From Aphanomyces cochlioides (lineage: Eukaryota; Oomycota; Saprolegniomycetes; Saprolegniales; Verrucalvaceae), in contig JAHQRK010000032.1 of assembly GCA_019828595.1 (NCBI GenBank), positions 310,001 to 374,000 of the forward strand: DNA of 64,000 nucleotides, in the 5' to 3' direction. The translations under genes were made by a program, and so were the position numbers. Shown piece by piece: positions 20,817 to 32,308 of this stretch. Numbering within the stretch: position 1 is the stretch's first letter; every line of letters begins with the position of its first letter. Under the pieces are notes generated by a model. It had not been told where the DNA came from and searched no databases. It worked only from the letters and a program-made list of their open reading frames with translations.

Positions 20817-22033
20817 TTATCTTTCATTCTCTCGTGTGCTCTTTTCACGAGCAAATGCATTGAAGGCATCAATGAAAGAGGCTTCGGCGGCCGACCGGAT
20901 TCGCTCAATGTACGCATCGCGGTGGTGAACGCCACTTGGAGATTGACCAAAGAGCTGTCCGATCCTTTCGAGGGGAATCACGCGGCCGCCGGTGGTGATT
21001 GGGGTGTAGTGCATCGAGGAACTGTGGACTCGCGTGATGCCTGACGACACGGCTTCATACATTGTCCTGTTGAGGCATTGAAGCAACTGACGAGGTGGGA
21101 ACTGATGTACCAAGAGAATCCATGATGCCGCACGACACCGTCTTCAAGAGGGAGGAGCTCGTCGTTGGTAACGTAGCAGTGGGTCACCACTACACGATTG
21201 TCTTCGTGGAATATCCCAGCGACGGAGAGGAGATGGGTGTCAATGCGATGGTTGATGTAGTGGCAGTACACAAATCGGTCGTCCACACGCTCGATCAACT
21301 AGCAAAAGACAGTCAAATTCAAAGAGTGGATGGAGACGACACACCTTCGTCGTGACTGTTGAATTTGTTTGGACGACCCTTTCCCAATAGAGGGCGGCAG
21401 CGCTTCGAAAGTCAGTCGGCAATGTATGCCTGTAGCGCGTTTGAAACCCCGTAATATTCACTCCTTCGTCATCAATGCCATCGGAGAGATGTGTATTGAA
21501 CGATGCCACCATCTCGATTTGGCCGCTATAGGGTTGCCAGAGAGGAATGGTGCACGCTATGTCGGTCGCGAGAGGCACCGCACGACGTGCTTGATAGTAC
21601 ACGCGCTCGCTCAGCCACTGAATTCCCTGTTGTCTTGTAATCGGATGCGCGAGCAGCGTCGATTCCATCCAAGGTGGTCGGTGGGAGAAGTCCTACAGGT
21701 CGCTGGATTACACGGTAGAAAGAGGGATTCACATACCTTCTGAGGATGCTCGTTGATGCGAACCCACTGCGAGAATATCTGCATGAGGTAGTTGTATTGA
21801 TTCACTTGTGTCCGAAGGCTCAAGTTGTCGTCTTTCGCGCGCGCTAGTTGTCGGACTCCGATCTCTCTCTTCAGCAGAGCCAGGTAGGCTCCAAGCCGCC
21901 GCGCTTGGGCTTCCAGCCGGACGAGCTCACTATGCTTCGCCGCGCGGTACTCGCGTTTCCGGACAGTCTCAGCGAGCCGTCTTGCTTCTTCTGGCATCGG
22001 CATACCTGGCTTGTCCTTGTTCGTAGTCTCCAC
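20817..22033 (-). CDS. bZIP/START-like family protein, 360 aa, intact
   Basis: Exons 22033-21737, 21692-21345, 21298-21111 and 21066-20817 join in frame across introns of 44, 46 and 44 nt. The basic region is VRKREYRAAKHSELVRLEA, followed by a leucine-rich zipper. Exon 2 opens DFSHRPPWMESTLLAHPITR, exon 3 LIERVDDRFVYCHYINHRID, and exon 4 carries PITTGGRVIPLERIGQLFGQ. It has the same length, exon count and phases as 8629-9846, which supports the model. It is probably a nuclear bZIP regulator with a START-like C-terminal domain; ligand and targets are unknown. No lesion was seen. Confidence 0.85.
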
Positions 22034-22039
22034 TGCGTT

Positions 22040-24480
22040 AGGGTGAAGATTTTGGATGGGCTTTGCAGTTTTGTCTCTTGTAATCTTGTCGTCATGGCTT
22101 ATCTCTAGACAAAATAGATAAAAATGATAATCGAAAGTTTTATTTCATTCTTTACTTCATTTACTTTATTCAAATGTAATTATTCATTTTATTAAAATCA
22201 GCAAAAATACAATTATAAAAATGTCACAATAATTTGAATTATCCAAATAGCTAATTTGAAATAGTCGCATAATTTGAGAAACACAAATTATTTTGAATCG
22301 TTTGTCTGTCCCCTTTACTAAAGTAAAGGAAACAGATTACTTTATCGAGTAAAGTAAAGGGACAGAGTATTTTCTTTCCTCCAAAAACAGGAATTGAAAT
22401 AGAAATTCTTTGGCAAATGTGAAAAGGATTGTTTTGATGATGTTGATATGATTGATTCGAGAATCTCTCAAGGACTCCTCTAAACACTAAACTCATTTTC
22501 TTTATCTAAAATTAATTTTTTGGCACATCCACTTTCAGCCAAATGATCATATCTCTCTTGATGTCCTAGAGGCAAAATGAAAATGACAGATTTTGGTGAC
22601 AGGTATGATAGGGAACTCATTTCAATAAAATATGCAGGAATTCTCTCGGATAAAATAATCTGACAGTGTGAGTAAGGAAGGACAAGTGTCAAATGAATTT
22701 TGATTGACTGAATTTAAGTTTAAAGATTCCAGTGTCAAACAATATTTATTTATTTAGTGTATTCATTTGATTGACAATTATCAATAAAATTTATATCCAT
22801 ATTTTGATGCCATATTTATATAGGATAATTGAATGTCATTATTGTTATTCAGATGTCTCAAATATTGATATGCCAGAATTTTTAAATTTATGATTATTCA
22901 CAGTCTCCACTGCGTTTGGGTGAAGATTTTGGGTGGAGTTTGTCTGGAAGTTGTCCGTCCCCATTAGAGTTGATCCAAGTATGACTAAAAATACGATATA
23001 TTTGTATTCAAAAATTCTTTGTAGTGTATGTAGTGTGAGTGAAAAGCGAGATTATTATTCATATTATTTTGATTCATTTGCCATTCTCTCAAATTGACCA
23101 CTCTAAATTTTAAATATTTGTGATTGGCTTATTATCACAAGTATCTAGAATTTACAATGACGCTGAATGTATCAGCGTCAGTTAACACTGGTTGATTGAA
23201 AATTTCAAACAAGACATAATTCTTCTCTGACTTGAACTCGCAAATGAAGGAGCTTCATGTCGATCATGATGTTAAAAAGACATCTAGAAATTTTTAGGAA
23301 TTTTGATCAATATTATGAAAAGTTTTGTAGAGATTTTAAATATTTTTATCCAGAATTGTTCGCAATCTCCACTGCGTTAGGGTGAAGATTTTGGATGGGA
23401 TTCAGTACGTCTCTTGTAATCTCGTTCATATGCGGCATATCTTATGACAAAATAGATAGAAATGCCAATCATATTTATTTTATCTTTCTCTATTACACAT
23501 ATTTTAATTACAAAGATTTCTTCCGTTTATTAAAATGAACGAAATTACGAGAATAAAACTGTCGAAATATTTTGAACTTTTTAGAGAACTAATATGAAAT
23601 AGTCGCTTAATTTGAAAAACCACAAATTATTTTGAAATTTCTTGTCTGCCCCGATTTGACTTGATATTTGTATATAAAAATACGACTAATTTTAATTCGT
23701 AATTTCTTTGTAGCATATGTTGTGTGAGTGAGAAGCGTGATTTTTATAATATTCTTTTATAAAAATATTGAGATATTTTGACAGATTAGTTCGACACATT
23801 TGAAATAGTCGATTGTGATGTTCATTTTCTTCTTCTCAGCAGATATAATATATAATTGAGGAGCACAATTTTTATTCAAAGTCGATAGGACTAATTTGAA
23901 GTTGTCAGCTAACTGGACCAAATTGCAAACAAAAAATTTCGTCCATTTTCATTGATTTTCGTTTGTGATTCATTACTTTACACAGTTTTGTGTTTTCCTC
24001 TTCATTTCACTGCAATATACGAAGTATTCCGCTTTTTGCCGACAACACTATGGTGCATTCCGAAAAGCAGGAATCCAAATACTTGAATCGAATTAGATAT
24101 AAGTAGTGCGCTCGGAATTGTTCTGATGGTATTCATTTGGCTCGATTTCTTGCTGGATGTATTTTTACAGTTTATTCTCCCCGATTAACCAATTAAGTTT
24201 TGATAACAATTATCAGTGGATGATTATTTATTAATACTACTTTAAATTATCCATATAAATTTTCGTCACTTCTCTGAAGCATACTCACCTCACAACTCGC
24301 AAATAGAGAAGCTTGATGGTATTGTGAAGCAAGAATCTTGAAGGAATTTTGTGCAGTTCGATAGAATATCAGAAATTGATGATTAAGTTGTTCTTGCAGT
24401 TATTCATATTTGAAGTTATTAATCATTCTTATGTCGCAAGGAGACTGCGCCTAAAGCGTAAGCGGTCTACATTGTTGCTG
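22040..24480. repeat. AT-rich region with dispersed direct repeats
   Basis: A stretch like CTCCACTGCGTTAGGGTGAA followed by a GATTTTGGATGG run occurs at about 22027, 22905 and 23368. Sequence after the first and third copies is alignable (CTCTTGTAATC, ACAAAATAGATA, GAAATAGTCGC), and after the second and third copies a TGTAGTGTGAGTGA-like block is shared. This looks like an old, diverged tandem or transposon-derived array. A 65-bp hairpin lies at 22304-22368 (CCCTTTACT against AGTAAAGTAAAGGG). No coding potential was seen. Confidence 0.5.
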
Positions 24481-24504
24481 AATGTTCTTGAGGCAAAATC
24501 TAAA

Positions 24505-24540
24505 GTGCGCTCTCTGGTCAAAATTATTCTGTCCGAACAC
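24505..24540. promoter_or_regulatory. Recurrent leader motif, copy 4
   Basis: GCGCTCTCTGGTCAAAATTA followed by TTCTGTCCGAAC lies about 340 bp upstream of the plus-strand bZIP scrap at 24840, the same layout as the inverted copy at 20540-20570 relative to exon 1 at 20142. Confidence 0.4.
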
Positions 24541-24839
24541 CAAGGAGGCGTTGATGACTGTGCTTTTCCAACAAAGGAACCTTGTAGAACCTCCTCCTAG
24601 GTTGAGCGAGATAGACCAACAGGATTTTGCATCAACTGCGCTGCTCGAGACGCTTTCTCTCCATGGGCTGATGACAAGGTCATCACGACGAACATCATAC
24701 AACGAAACGCATGGGAATATAAAGTTTTCCTATATTCCAAATCTTTTGACTTGGAATTTGTATATAAATGTCGATTTTTCTCCTATTGGTTGAATTTCAG
24801 TGCAATTCTGGACGAGTAGATGACTCATGACCATGTCAG

Positions 24840-24947
24840 ACTATGAACTGCGGCTCGTGAAGAGACGGTCCGCAAGTGCAAGTACCAAGCTGGGAAGCGG
24901 AAAGAACTCATCGAACTAGAAGCCCAAGACCGACGGCTGATAGCGTG
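24840..24947 (+). pseudogene. bZIP exon 1 remnant
   Basis: One frame encodes EETVRKCKYQAGKRKELIEL then EAQDRRLIA and a TGA at 24945-24947, with another stop immediately upstream. This is the basic region and start of the zipper of the bZIP/START-like family. It is the only copy on the plus strand. Its upstream 340 bp is paralogous to the flank of the gene at 20142, so it arose from duplication of that subfamily and was then inverted or moved. Confidence 0.75.
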
Positions 24948-25048
24948 AGAATAGTCCGACTGCAGTTGCAATCCTGGCAAAAACTCAAGATTCAATTCTG
25001 CAACTCGGAATCGTTGAGTCTGTCAATCAAGGTATTCATGCCTTCAGT

Positions 25049-25288
25049 GTGTTTCATTTCTTATTTGGTGGTTTAGTCCATTCGGATGAGCGTAATCTCG
25101 CTTGCGAAAATGTTGATAAAACTCAAACTGAGGCGGCAACCCAGTTCACCAACACCGCTGGTGAATTAGCAGAACAGGCTGAGGATGAGCCCAAGGACGA
25201 ACTTCTTCGAGAAACATTTTCGTCCATCGTGACGATCGAAACACTGTTTGAACAGGTTGAATGGTTCTTATTGATACTTGGATGTTGA
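25049..25288 (+). other. Exon-like open stretch, unknown
   Basis: An acidic, glutamate- and threonine-rich frame (TQTEAATQFTNTAGELAEQA, then DEPKDELLRETFSSIV) has coding-like composition. It is preceded by an acceptor-like TTTAG at about 25077 and followed by GAACAG|GTTGAATG, a possible donor. No family is recognised and no adjoining exon was found. It may be part of the same degraded region as the bZIP scrap upstream. Confidence 0.25.
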
Positions 25289-25398
25289 ATACCGATAGCG
25301 TGTCTCCATTGCCGCAATTGTAGGTCCGTCCTCGTCAAGGTCATCAGCTACATGCACATCCAAGCTATAGGCGATGGATGATGAGCATAAGTGAGTGG

Positions 25399-27884
25399 CA
25401 GTGTTGGGGAAAATATTATGGAAATATATTTTGAGGAGGTCCAGCTCAAAAATGGAAATGGCCATTCTCCCCATGACAAACTTAAATATGTCAGCGGCAT
25501 GGAGTGGCAAAATATGTATGTCCATATTCACTACGACTGAAATAAGTATGGCTTAGCTCTTGCAGGTAGGAATTAATATGGCTGAGATGGCAATTATGGA
25601 ACATAAAGAGATATTCATCACAAGCAAATAAAGTCATGTATTCATGTTTTTAAAGCAACCTACTTCATATTTTAGGCTTCTTTGACTTCCTCAACACCCC
25701 AGAACTTCATGTTGCATCGAAGGAAGGTAAGCATTTCAAGATTCTTGGGAAGTAGTCTCATTCTGCGATTAGACTTGATAAGTCCAGCCACTGAAAAAAG
25801 GCGTTTGGCAATGTTTGAAGTCGGCGGAATGTACCGCATGTCCGGATAAATGTTAGACGACATTTCTCGCATCTTCTGCGACTCCTCGTACAAAATTTCG
25901 TCAACAAATGATAGTGGAGTCGATCTCTCGTGCTCGACAACATCTTCCACTTGATCCGACAGGAGTCGAGACAACTGTCGCTTTTCATTTTCCGTCAAAA
26001 GAGTGATTCGATTGGCTAAAACCTTGGCAATACCACTTTCAAATTCGGGACACTGGATAATCCTAGCTGAGAATCCCAAATACTCTTCCATTTCAGGATA
26101 TTTCCTGACAACCCCATCGAAAATATTGCGAACAACACATAAGTCGATGTCACTACCTTGCAGTTTTTTCGTGACGGATTCAAATCGTTCCAAATGGGTC
26201 ATCAATTCTTCTAGTTGCATCTTTTCTGAACGAGATGGCATCTGCTGAACAACACCAGCAATTTTATTGAGGAAGGGATCTAAACATATGTACCTAGTCG
26301 CATTAAGAATCCATTTGCAATGATGATGACATACCTCTTTACTACACTGTATGTCGACGGCCAGCGTGTGTCATTTCTGATTTTTGGAGCCGTCTTGTTA
26401 GTCGTCGTAGTTGTCCCCGATTCTTTAAAGAGCGCATCAAGACCATAATCGAATTGACTTTGGTAAGGATCTTGTCGTATGGCTTCAGATATTTCATAAC
26501 AGCCAAATTGAATCGATGAGATGCACAACCCACCAAAGGCACATCCATCTTTCGAGCCATAGCTTGATTGGTCGAGCAGGTGTCACCCACGAGGAACAGC
26601 ACCGAGTTCAATGATTTACCATAGTACTGTAAGGTGTCATCAAGGAAGGTGATGTGCGCATCAGCATCAAACTTGGTTCCATATTCAAAGGGGGCGAGGG
26701 CAAGGAGGGGATAATGGGGTACCATTTCAACACTGTACGCCCCGAAAAAGGCGCAGTAAGAGTCGCCATCATTCGTCCAACTGTCGAAGATGATTCCAAT
26801 TTTCTCAGGCATGTGGGTTGATATCTTGCCTCAACAACAGACACAAGGGCATTCATGGTCTTCTTCAATGTTTTGGTGCTTGTTGACTTGAGGGAGCTAT
26901 ATTTTCTTGTCTTCTCGTCTTCAACGGAACAAAATGGCAGGTTCCTTGTGACAATCCAGTCAATCCAACTGTACATGTCAGTGGTGCGTGTTGCAACAAA
27001 GTCGAAATCAGATTTCTGCTGTTGGTTGTGGGTGATGTTGACTTGAGCCACATTGTTCAGAATTAGGTTGTACTTCGACGTGTATGTCGGATGTTTGTTT
27101 TTGAGATGGGACATGAGGTTTGTGTAGCCCTTGCCATCAGGTTGAACAAAAAGTTTATTCTTGGGGCATTCATTGCACATGTACTTGCCACATGGTTGCT
27201 TTTTGAAGAAGTATGCAGCGTACTCGGCACTTGTAGGCATATTGAGAAGTGTCTATTGGGGGAATATCTAGTACGATTCCGTGGGTAGTCACCATGGAAT
27301 CAACATGAACAGTCACATCCTACTGCAGATGTCATGTAATCCCCCTAGGGGGTGGTGCATTCCCCCTACCCCAGCATATTTTTCTTATCACCTCGTTTCC
27401 CCCTCAAGTATTTAGTCGCCCTCAGTCTCCATGTTGTCCCTATCCACCCCCTTCACCTCCCCACTTCGCCCCCAAGCTCCCCGATAGGAGTTACATGCTC
27501 CACGATTGGAGTTACAAGTTTCCATAGATTTGAAATCCCCTTCCCCCGTTCCCCCTACATATTTATTGATCTCTCCACATTTGAATGGTTCCCCTCAACT
27601 TTGAGGAGTTTCAAATTTTCCATAGATTTGCATCCAAGGATTGCTACTTGGCTTGAGGGCGTCCCCCCATCGTCCCCCCTTTGACCATATTTTATACATA
27701 TCCATTAATATGGTGCTGGACAGGCCGAGGGGAATATATATGGCCATATGTTAAATCATTAGAATTGATATGGCATGCGGATATTCTGCAAGAATGAATA
27801 TGTCATGTCGCAACCTCAAAGGAATTGATATGGACGCAAATGTATGGAGTACATATTGAAATTCCATACATTTTCCCCACTCAC
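25399..27884 (-). mobile_element. hAT element
   Basis: The left end is CAGTGTTGGGGAAAAT; the right end is the complement of GTGAGTGGGGAAAAT. TGAGTGG lies on both sides (25392-25398, 27885-27891), and allowing one mismatch extends it to the 8 bp expected of hAT. It interrupts exon 2 of a bZIP/START-like gene. Subterminal AATATGG words recur near both ends. The stretch 27330-27700, inside the element, is a C-rich non-coding tract. Confidence 0.75.
25672..27240 (-). pseudogene. hAT transposase, two frameshifts
   Basis: The N-terminus carries a BED-type zinc finger (CNECPKNKLF then SHLKNKHPTY, C2H2). A frameshift near 26820 separates it from the catalytic part (IGIIFDSWTNDGDSYCAFF, VGDTCSTNQAMARKM, CASHRFNLAV). 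A second, near 26380, splits LRRLTR from APKIRNDTRWPSTYSVVKRY. A short intron (from GTATGTCATC near 26334 to TTTAG near 26281) leads to the last exon, whose end IPPTSNIAKRLFSVAG is the hAT dimerisation signature. The stop at 25672 is natural. It is inactive as read. Confidence 0.85.
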
Positions 27885-28479
27885 TGAGTGGTTCGACACA
27901 CGCGTCTTCGGTTTCTTCCTGACATGTATGATGAAGAGAGAGACTTCGACACGCTTGGTGATACACGCGTTCACTCAATCACTGAATACCCTGTCTCCTT
28001 GTAATCGGCTGCGCGAGCAACGTCGTCTCGATCCAAGTAGGTTGGTCGGCTAGGTCCTATAAGAGCTCAATAGGCCATCATTTCACAGTCGTGCCAACCC
28101 TTTGGGGATATACATTGACATGAACCCAGTGTGAAAGCAGTTCAAGCAGGTCGTGGCATTTACTAACTTGAGCACGGAGACTCGAGTTCTCCGCCACGAG
28201 GCGTGCAAGTTGTGCGCGCTCATTCGCCTTCATCGGGGCGAGACAGATTCTCAAGCGTCGTACTTGGGCTTCCAGCTGAATACGCTCGTTGTTCTTCGCC
28301 GCGCGGTACTTTCTCTTTCGGAGCGTCTCAGCAAGCCGCTTGGCCTCGTCTTCTGCGGGCACAGCCGATGGCGCCAAGTCGTCGCTCTCTGTCATCGGTC
28401 AATGAAGAGTCCAAATGCTACAGTAATACCCCCCTATAACGTACCCACTAAAAACGTATACACTGTATTGTGGATTCGC

Positions 28480-28720
28480 TAGAAATTTCCGAATTTGGAC
28501 TCGTTTTTTGTATCAATCTCCAATCGCGCCAAAACATTGGATGAATGAAAATTAGAACAGTACTTTCTCTCATGGGGACTGTACTTTCTCTCAAATTTTA
28601 TTCAGCCAATCACAATCGCCCAAAATATTTATTAGCCAATGGCGTCGATTGGTGAATCGATCCGCCGGCGTGATTCGATTGAACGGGGTCTGGAAATTCG
28701 TATCAAATCAACAATACAAT
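28480..28720. repeat. Interspersed repeat, copy 1
   Basis: This 240-bp stretch matches, inverted, 53697-53935: shared words include TGGATTCGCTAGAAATTTCC, GTACTTTCTCTCATGG, ATCGATCCGCCGGCGTGATT and GGAAATTCGTATCAAATC. Both copies end at AACAATACA, after which they diverge. It has no coding capacity; it is probably a relic of a DNA transposon or Helitron. Confidence 0.65.
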
Positions 28721-29046
28721 ATTATTAATAGATCGAAGAGCGAGCAAATTGACCTGTCAATAATTATTGTGCTTTTTTGGGAAATTTCCCAATTAGGCGC
28801 GGTTTGTTCAATCGTTCCAAATTTTTTTAAGTCATTTGATTGGCTAATAATCGAAAAATTTCGACTAATTTGACAAAATATGGTACCTTTTTTCGAATCA
28901 GCCAATGAAATCTATGGGATCGGTTTGCGGATCGATTTGCCGGCGCGATTCGATTTTTTACATATATAGAAGTTTGTATGGAATTCTCCAGTTCTGGATA
29001 AACACGCTTTAACCGGTCGACATTGCTGTCCGATGCCCCAAATGGA

Positions 29047-30281
29047 CTACGGTTCATCAGCAGGGAGGAGCTTTGTCTTCTTGAATCCATTTCGAATGAT
29101 AGTTGACGAGACTTCATTCCACGCTTCAACGACCCATTTTGACACCAAAGCACGACTTGGTGACTTCAAATTGAAAGGTGGCCTTTCTCCTTCAACTGAT
29201 GAAGAGTGTCCATGAAGCTGTTGTCGTAAATTGTCGACCCATTTAGAGCGCATGCGATCTTTTAAAGTCTTATTCCAAGCCACATCGTAAATCGTGGAGG
29301 AACTCTTTCCAACACAATGTTGAGTTCTTGTGCCGTTTGGCGCACAGACTGGGTGAAATGGGCGCTGATATCGTCCCAAATCAACATTCGTTTTTCGTGA
29401 GAGAAATTTTCGCCACCAAACTGATATTCCAAGAACACAACTGACAAATCTTGGTTCCACCAAGCCGTTCGATTCCCATATATTTGATAACCATGATCAT
29501 CTTGGAGTCGACGAACTTCTCGCCATACCCGCTCTCCAAAACCATACCTAGTTGCTTCGTTTTGAATACGAGAACGGGCTGATGTTGCTTCCTGAGTCTT
29601 AAATATCAGAAATAGGGGATACTTGTTACCAAGATTATCCCCTAAGAGCATTGCGGTCGCACGAGACTTGCTGCAACCACCACACTTCATCCACACTGTC
29701 TTCTGGTTCGTGGCGTTTACAGTTCTTCTTGGAATGTACTCGTAAAACAAGCTCGTTTGATCAGCATTGAAGTTTCTGGTCACGCTTTCTTCACTTGCGC
29801 GTTGGAGGATATGCTGGCTGAAAGCGTCCAGTGCTTCTTGGCCATCACCAGAGTTGTCTTGTCCTTGACGTGTTCTTGCTCTCATGCTCAGCCTATGCCG
29901 CGACAGGAAGCCATGCTGCCAACTCCATGATGCCAGAAAGTGCTCTGCTGGCAATCCTATCTCTTTGGCAACTTCAAGTGCGTGCAGCCGAAGCATTTCA
30001 GACGAAACCGGTACACCCTCATTCCGCAAATCAATGACCCATTTGGCTATGTTGGCTTCAGTAGTGGGATCAAGAGTTGTACGGGTTCCATGTCGATGTG
30101 CGCCCAGCTTTCCACCAAGATGTTCGTGCAAACCATATTGCTCAAGCACAAAGATCTGCTTCTTCCAACCATAGATGAGCCTGCGTTTGGACTCCCATGC
30201 AGCATCAGTGAGATCGGGGTAGAATTCTTGCCTTGTCAATGCCATACTGTTCGTTGCTGTGAAGTAGTTCACAACCGCCAA
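29047..30281 (-). pseudogene. Pogo-type DDE transposase relic
   Basis: The first frame (30281-29262) gives a helix-turn-helix/CENP-B-like region (GVPVSSEMLRLHALEVAKEI, SWSWQHGFLSRHRLSMRART), then FNADQTSLFYEY (first Asp) and MLIWDDISAHF (second Asp). After VPPRFT the frame breaks, and a second frame continues with DVAWNKTLKDRMRSKWVDNL, which holds the third Asp. A deletion of about 20 bases just before that Asp, at about 29290, is the simplest cause. The C-terminal words RSPFG and SD recur at 30660-30680, suggesting a second fragment of the same family. Element ends were not resolved. Confidence 0.75.
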
Positions 30282-31190
30282 CTTCTCGCGGTAGGATGTT
30301 GCTTGCTTGTCATGTCTTCCTTGTTTTCGACCAATTCCTTCCTGTTTGGCCTGCCCCGGCGCTTTGGATTGCCTTCAGTCATGTCCAAAAATGAGTGGAG
30401 CCCATGGCAGTCATGTCAAAGAGTGATTTGGCAGATTTTTGGAAATTACCTTAAATAGTAATTTTCTTTGTCAACTTATAAGAGCATCTCCAGCAGTAAT
30501 GGTTCAACGTAAAGTCTATACTTAACATTTTTAGTGTACTCAATTTAGGAAATTCAAAATTCTCTCACATTTTATACTTCTTGTGGAATTAATTATAAAG
30601 AGGTTCTTTATTATAGAGGTTTTTGAATGGGTTGTCCGATCGCCCAAGTCGTCCGATCCCCCAAATGGACTACGGTACTGTAAAGTTCCAAGTAGTACAT
30701 GTACTTTACCAGCCATTTGCAACCGAAGTTGTAAATCTCAAATTTCTAGAATTCTGATTGGCTGTTTCTCTTTTTTTACACTGTACCATCCACAAAAATC
30801 CCTGGTACATTTGCTGCAGATCCATGTTCGATTTGCAACAAAGGTTGCAGTGAGAGTTGCATCATTCGAAGCGTTTTGCAACCCTGATGTATACTCAAAC
30901 TAAGTCATTATACACGGGTTGCAAATCGGCAACGGTATTTGTCGGCATATCTTTGCTTATCAATACATATATAGTTTTCATCAAACACAGCACATAAACA
31001 ATGAAGTCTTTCGTTTGACATTCATGTGAAGGATGCTTAGGGGCAGTCTTAAGGGGAGCGTGACCCTGGGATCACGAGACAGTTTGTTACATGATCCAGT
31101 GGGGGTTTCAAAGTTGTTCCTAACGGGGTCATGACCTTTCGTTTTAGTCTCGTGTTTACGAAGAGTCACTAGAAAACCCATCACACCACA

Positions 31191-32306
31191 ATGCAAGCCA
31201 TACTTGACGATGGCTCCACAGAGAACGCGTCGCTCGTCAGCAGAAAATGGACAGCAACACAGAAGCCTAACAGTAAACGCGTCATCGCTCCTCCTACATC
31301 CGACGACTATTCTCACTGGACAGTTGATCAGTTAAAATTGGAATGCACACAACGAAAGCTTGATGTGGCGAAGGGCACGAATAAAGAAGGTAGAGTGAAA
31401 GTACTCAATATGTATGACCAGAACACTGCTGCCGTCACAGCCCTTATAAACAGCCAACGGATCGTGCATCGCAAACATAATCAAGGTGATGCTGACGACC
31501 GCCGCAGAGCTGGCAGCATGCTGCGGCTTGTCAACGTACTGTTCTCTGACTCGATCTTCGAAGAATTCATGGGCACTGGTGACCGTCTCTCTCGGAAGCA
31601 ACTGGACGAAGGTGGTCACAAGTTCTGGGCGACAGTTGCCGACGAATTCAACTCAGCAAATCCTGAGTACGACAAGCTTATTGCTTACGATGCTAGAGTC
31701 ACCGAGCTGGATCCTTCCGATGGAGGAATCCTATCTGCAGTGAAACTATTTACAATGTGGAAAGAGCTAAGTGGGCAATTTGCAAAAGCTGTGGCAAAAT
31801 CCAAAGTCTCGGGAGAGCACTCGTCCTCCTTCTGGGACTTTTGTGGCAAACGAATTGATGTGTATTATCTGCATCTAGCAACTGAATCACGCAATGCAGG
31901 TCGCGAGTTTTGTTCAAGCAATCTGTTTGAAGATGATGAGTTCGATTCAGTTGAAAGTGAAGGCAAGCCCGTTACGAACTGCACTCCATCCAAACGAAAA
32001 CGCATGTCCTCGCCTGTGGCAAAGCAAGACGAAATGATCGCTGCAATTGCCAAAAGCGTATCAATTCTCGCTGAATCAGACCAGAAGCAAGTTGCACGTG
32101 AGTCATGTTTTGCATCAATCTCCAGGCTCGAAGCATCGATCGAACGAGTGTCGAAGCGTATTTTGGTGATTGAATCAGAGCTCAATGATCTGGAACTGAA
32201 CGGCCAAGACACCACTGAGATTTGCAAAGACAGAGAGCGACTTAGTCAGCATCGTCGCCTGCTTGAGATGAAGCTGGAACAAATTGAACAATCGTGGATT
32301 AGCTAG
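31191..32306 (+). CDS. Harbinger accessory (Myb/SANT-like type) protein
   Basis: The ORF is 371 residues. The N-terminus has DDYSHWTVDQLKLECTQRKL, a SAP- or Myb-like start; the middle (GHKFWATVADEFNSANPEYD then KLFTMWKELSG) has the spaced tryptophans of a SANT/trihelix DNA-binding domain. The basic stretch KRKRMSS could be a nuclear signal, and the last 100 residues look like a coiled coil (ISRLEASIERVSKRILVIES). In Harbinger elements such a partner brings the transposase into the nucleus and to its ends. The role is assigned by position and fold, not by a close match. Confidence 0.75.
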   Translation: MQAILDDGSTENASLVSRKWTATQKPNSKRVIAPPTSDDYSHWTVDQLKLECTQRKLDVAKGTNKEGRVKVLNMYDQNTAAVTALINSQRIVHRKHNQGDADDRRRAGSMLRLVNVLFSDSIFEEFMGTGDRLSRKQLDEGGHKFWATVADEFNSANPEYDKLIAYDARVTELDPSDGGILSAVKLFTMWKELSGQFAKAVAKSKVSGEHSSSFWDFCGKRIDVYYLHLATESRNAGREFCSSNLFEDDEFDSVESEGKPVTNCTPSKRKRMSSPVAKQDEMIAAIAKSVSILAESDQKQVARESCFASISRLEASIERVSKRILVIESELNDLELNGQDTTEICKDRERLSQHRRLLEMKLEQIEQSWIS

Positions 32307-32308
32307 TT

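Larger units (their letters stand above)
25268..28395 (-). pseudogene. bZIP/START-like family gene split by a hAT element
   Basis: Exon 1 (28395-28099) encodes LRKRKYRAAKNNERIQLEA and a zipper. Intron 1 is 28057-28098. Exon 2 begins DLADQPTWIETTLLAQPITR but has TGA at 27979-27981 where paralogues have Trp (GIQW). It continues as LSERVYHQACRSLSL to EPLSEW, where the hAT (25399-27884) interrupts. The exon resumes left of 25391 as AYSLDVHVADDLDEDG and METRYRYS, one frame off, and is lost by 25268. Exons 3 and 4 were not found. Nonsense, frameshift, insertion and 3' loss make it dead. Confidence 0.8.

Noticed and set aside
22304..22368. Hairpin as a transcription terminator
   Set aside because: Nothing is transcribed toward it in a recognisable way and the genome is eukaryotic; it is more likely a fragment of a TA-type MITE end.
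27330..27700. C-rich tract as a promoter or gene
   Set aside because: It lies inside the hAT between its transposase and its terminus; no motif or exon was found.
29033..30680. Repeated CCCAAATGGACTACGG at 29033 and 30655 as element termini
   Set aside because: The two copies are in direct orientation and appear to encode the same C-terminal residues of a pogo relic, so they do not define inverted ends.
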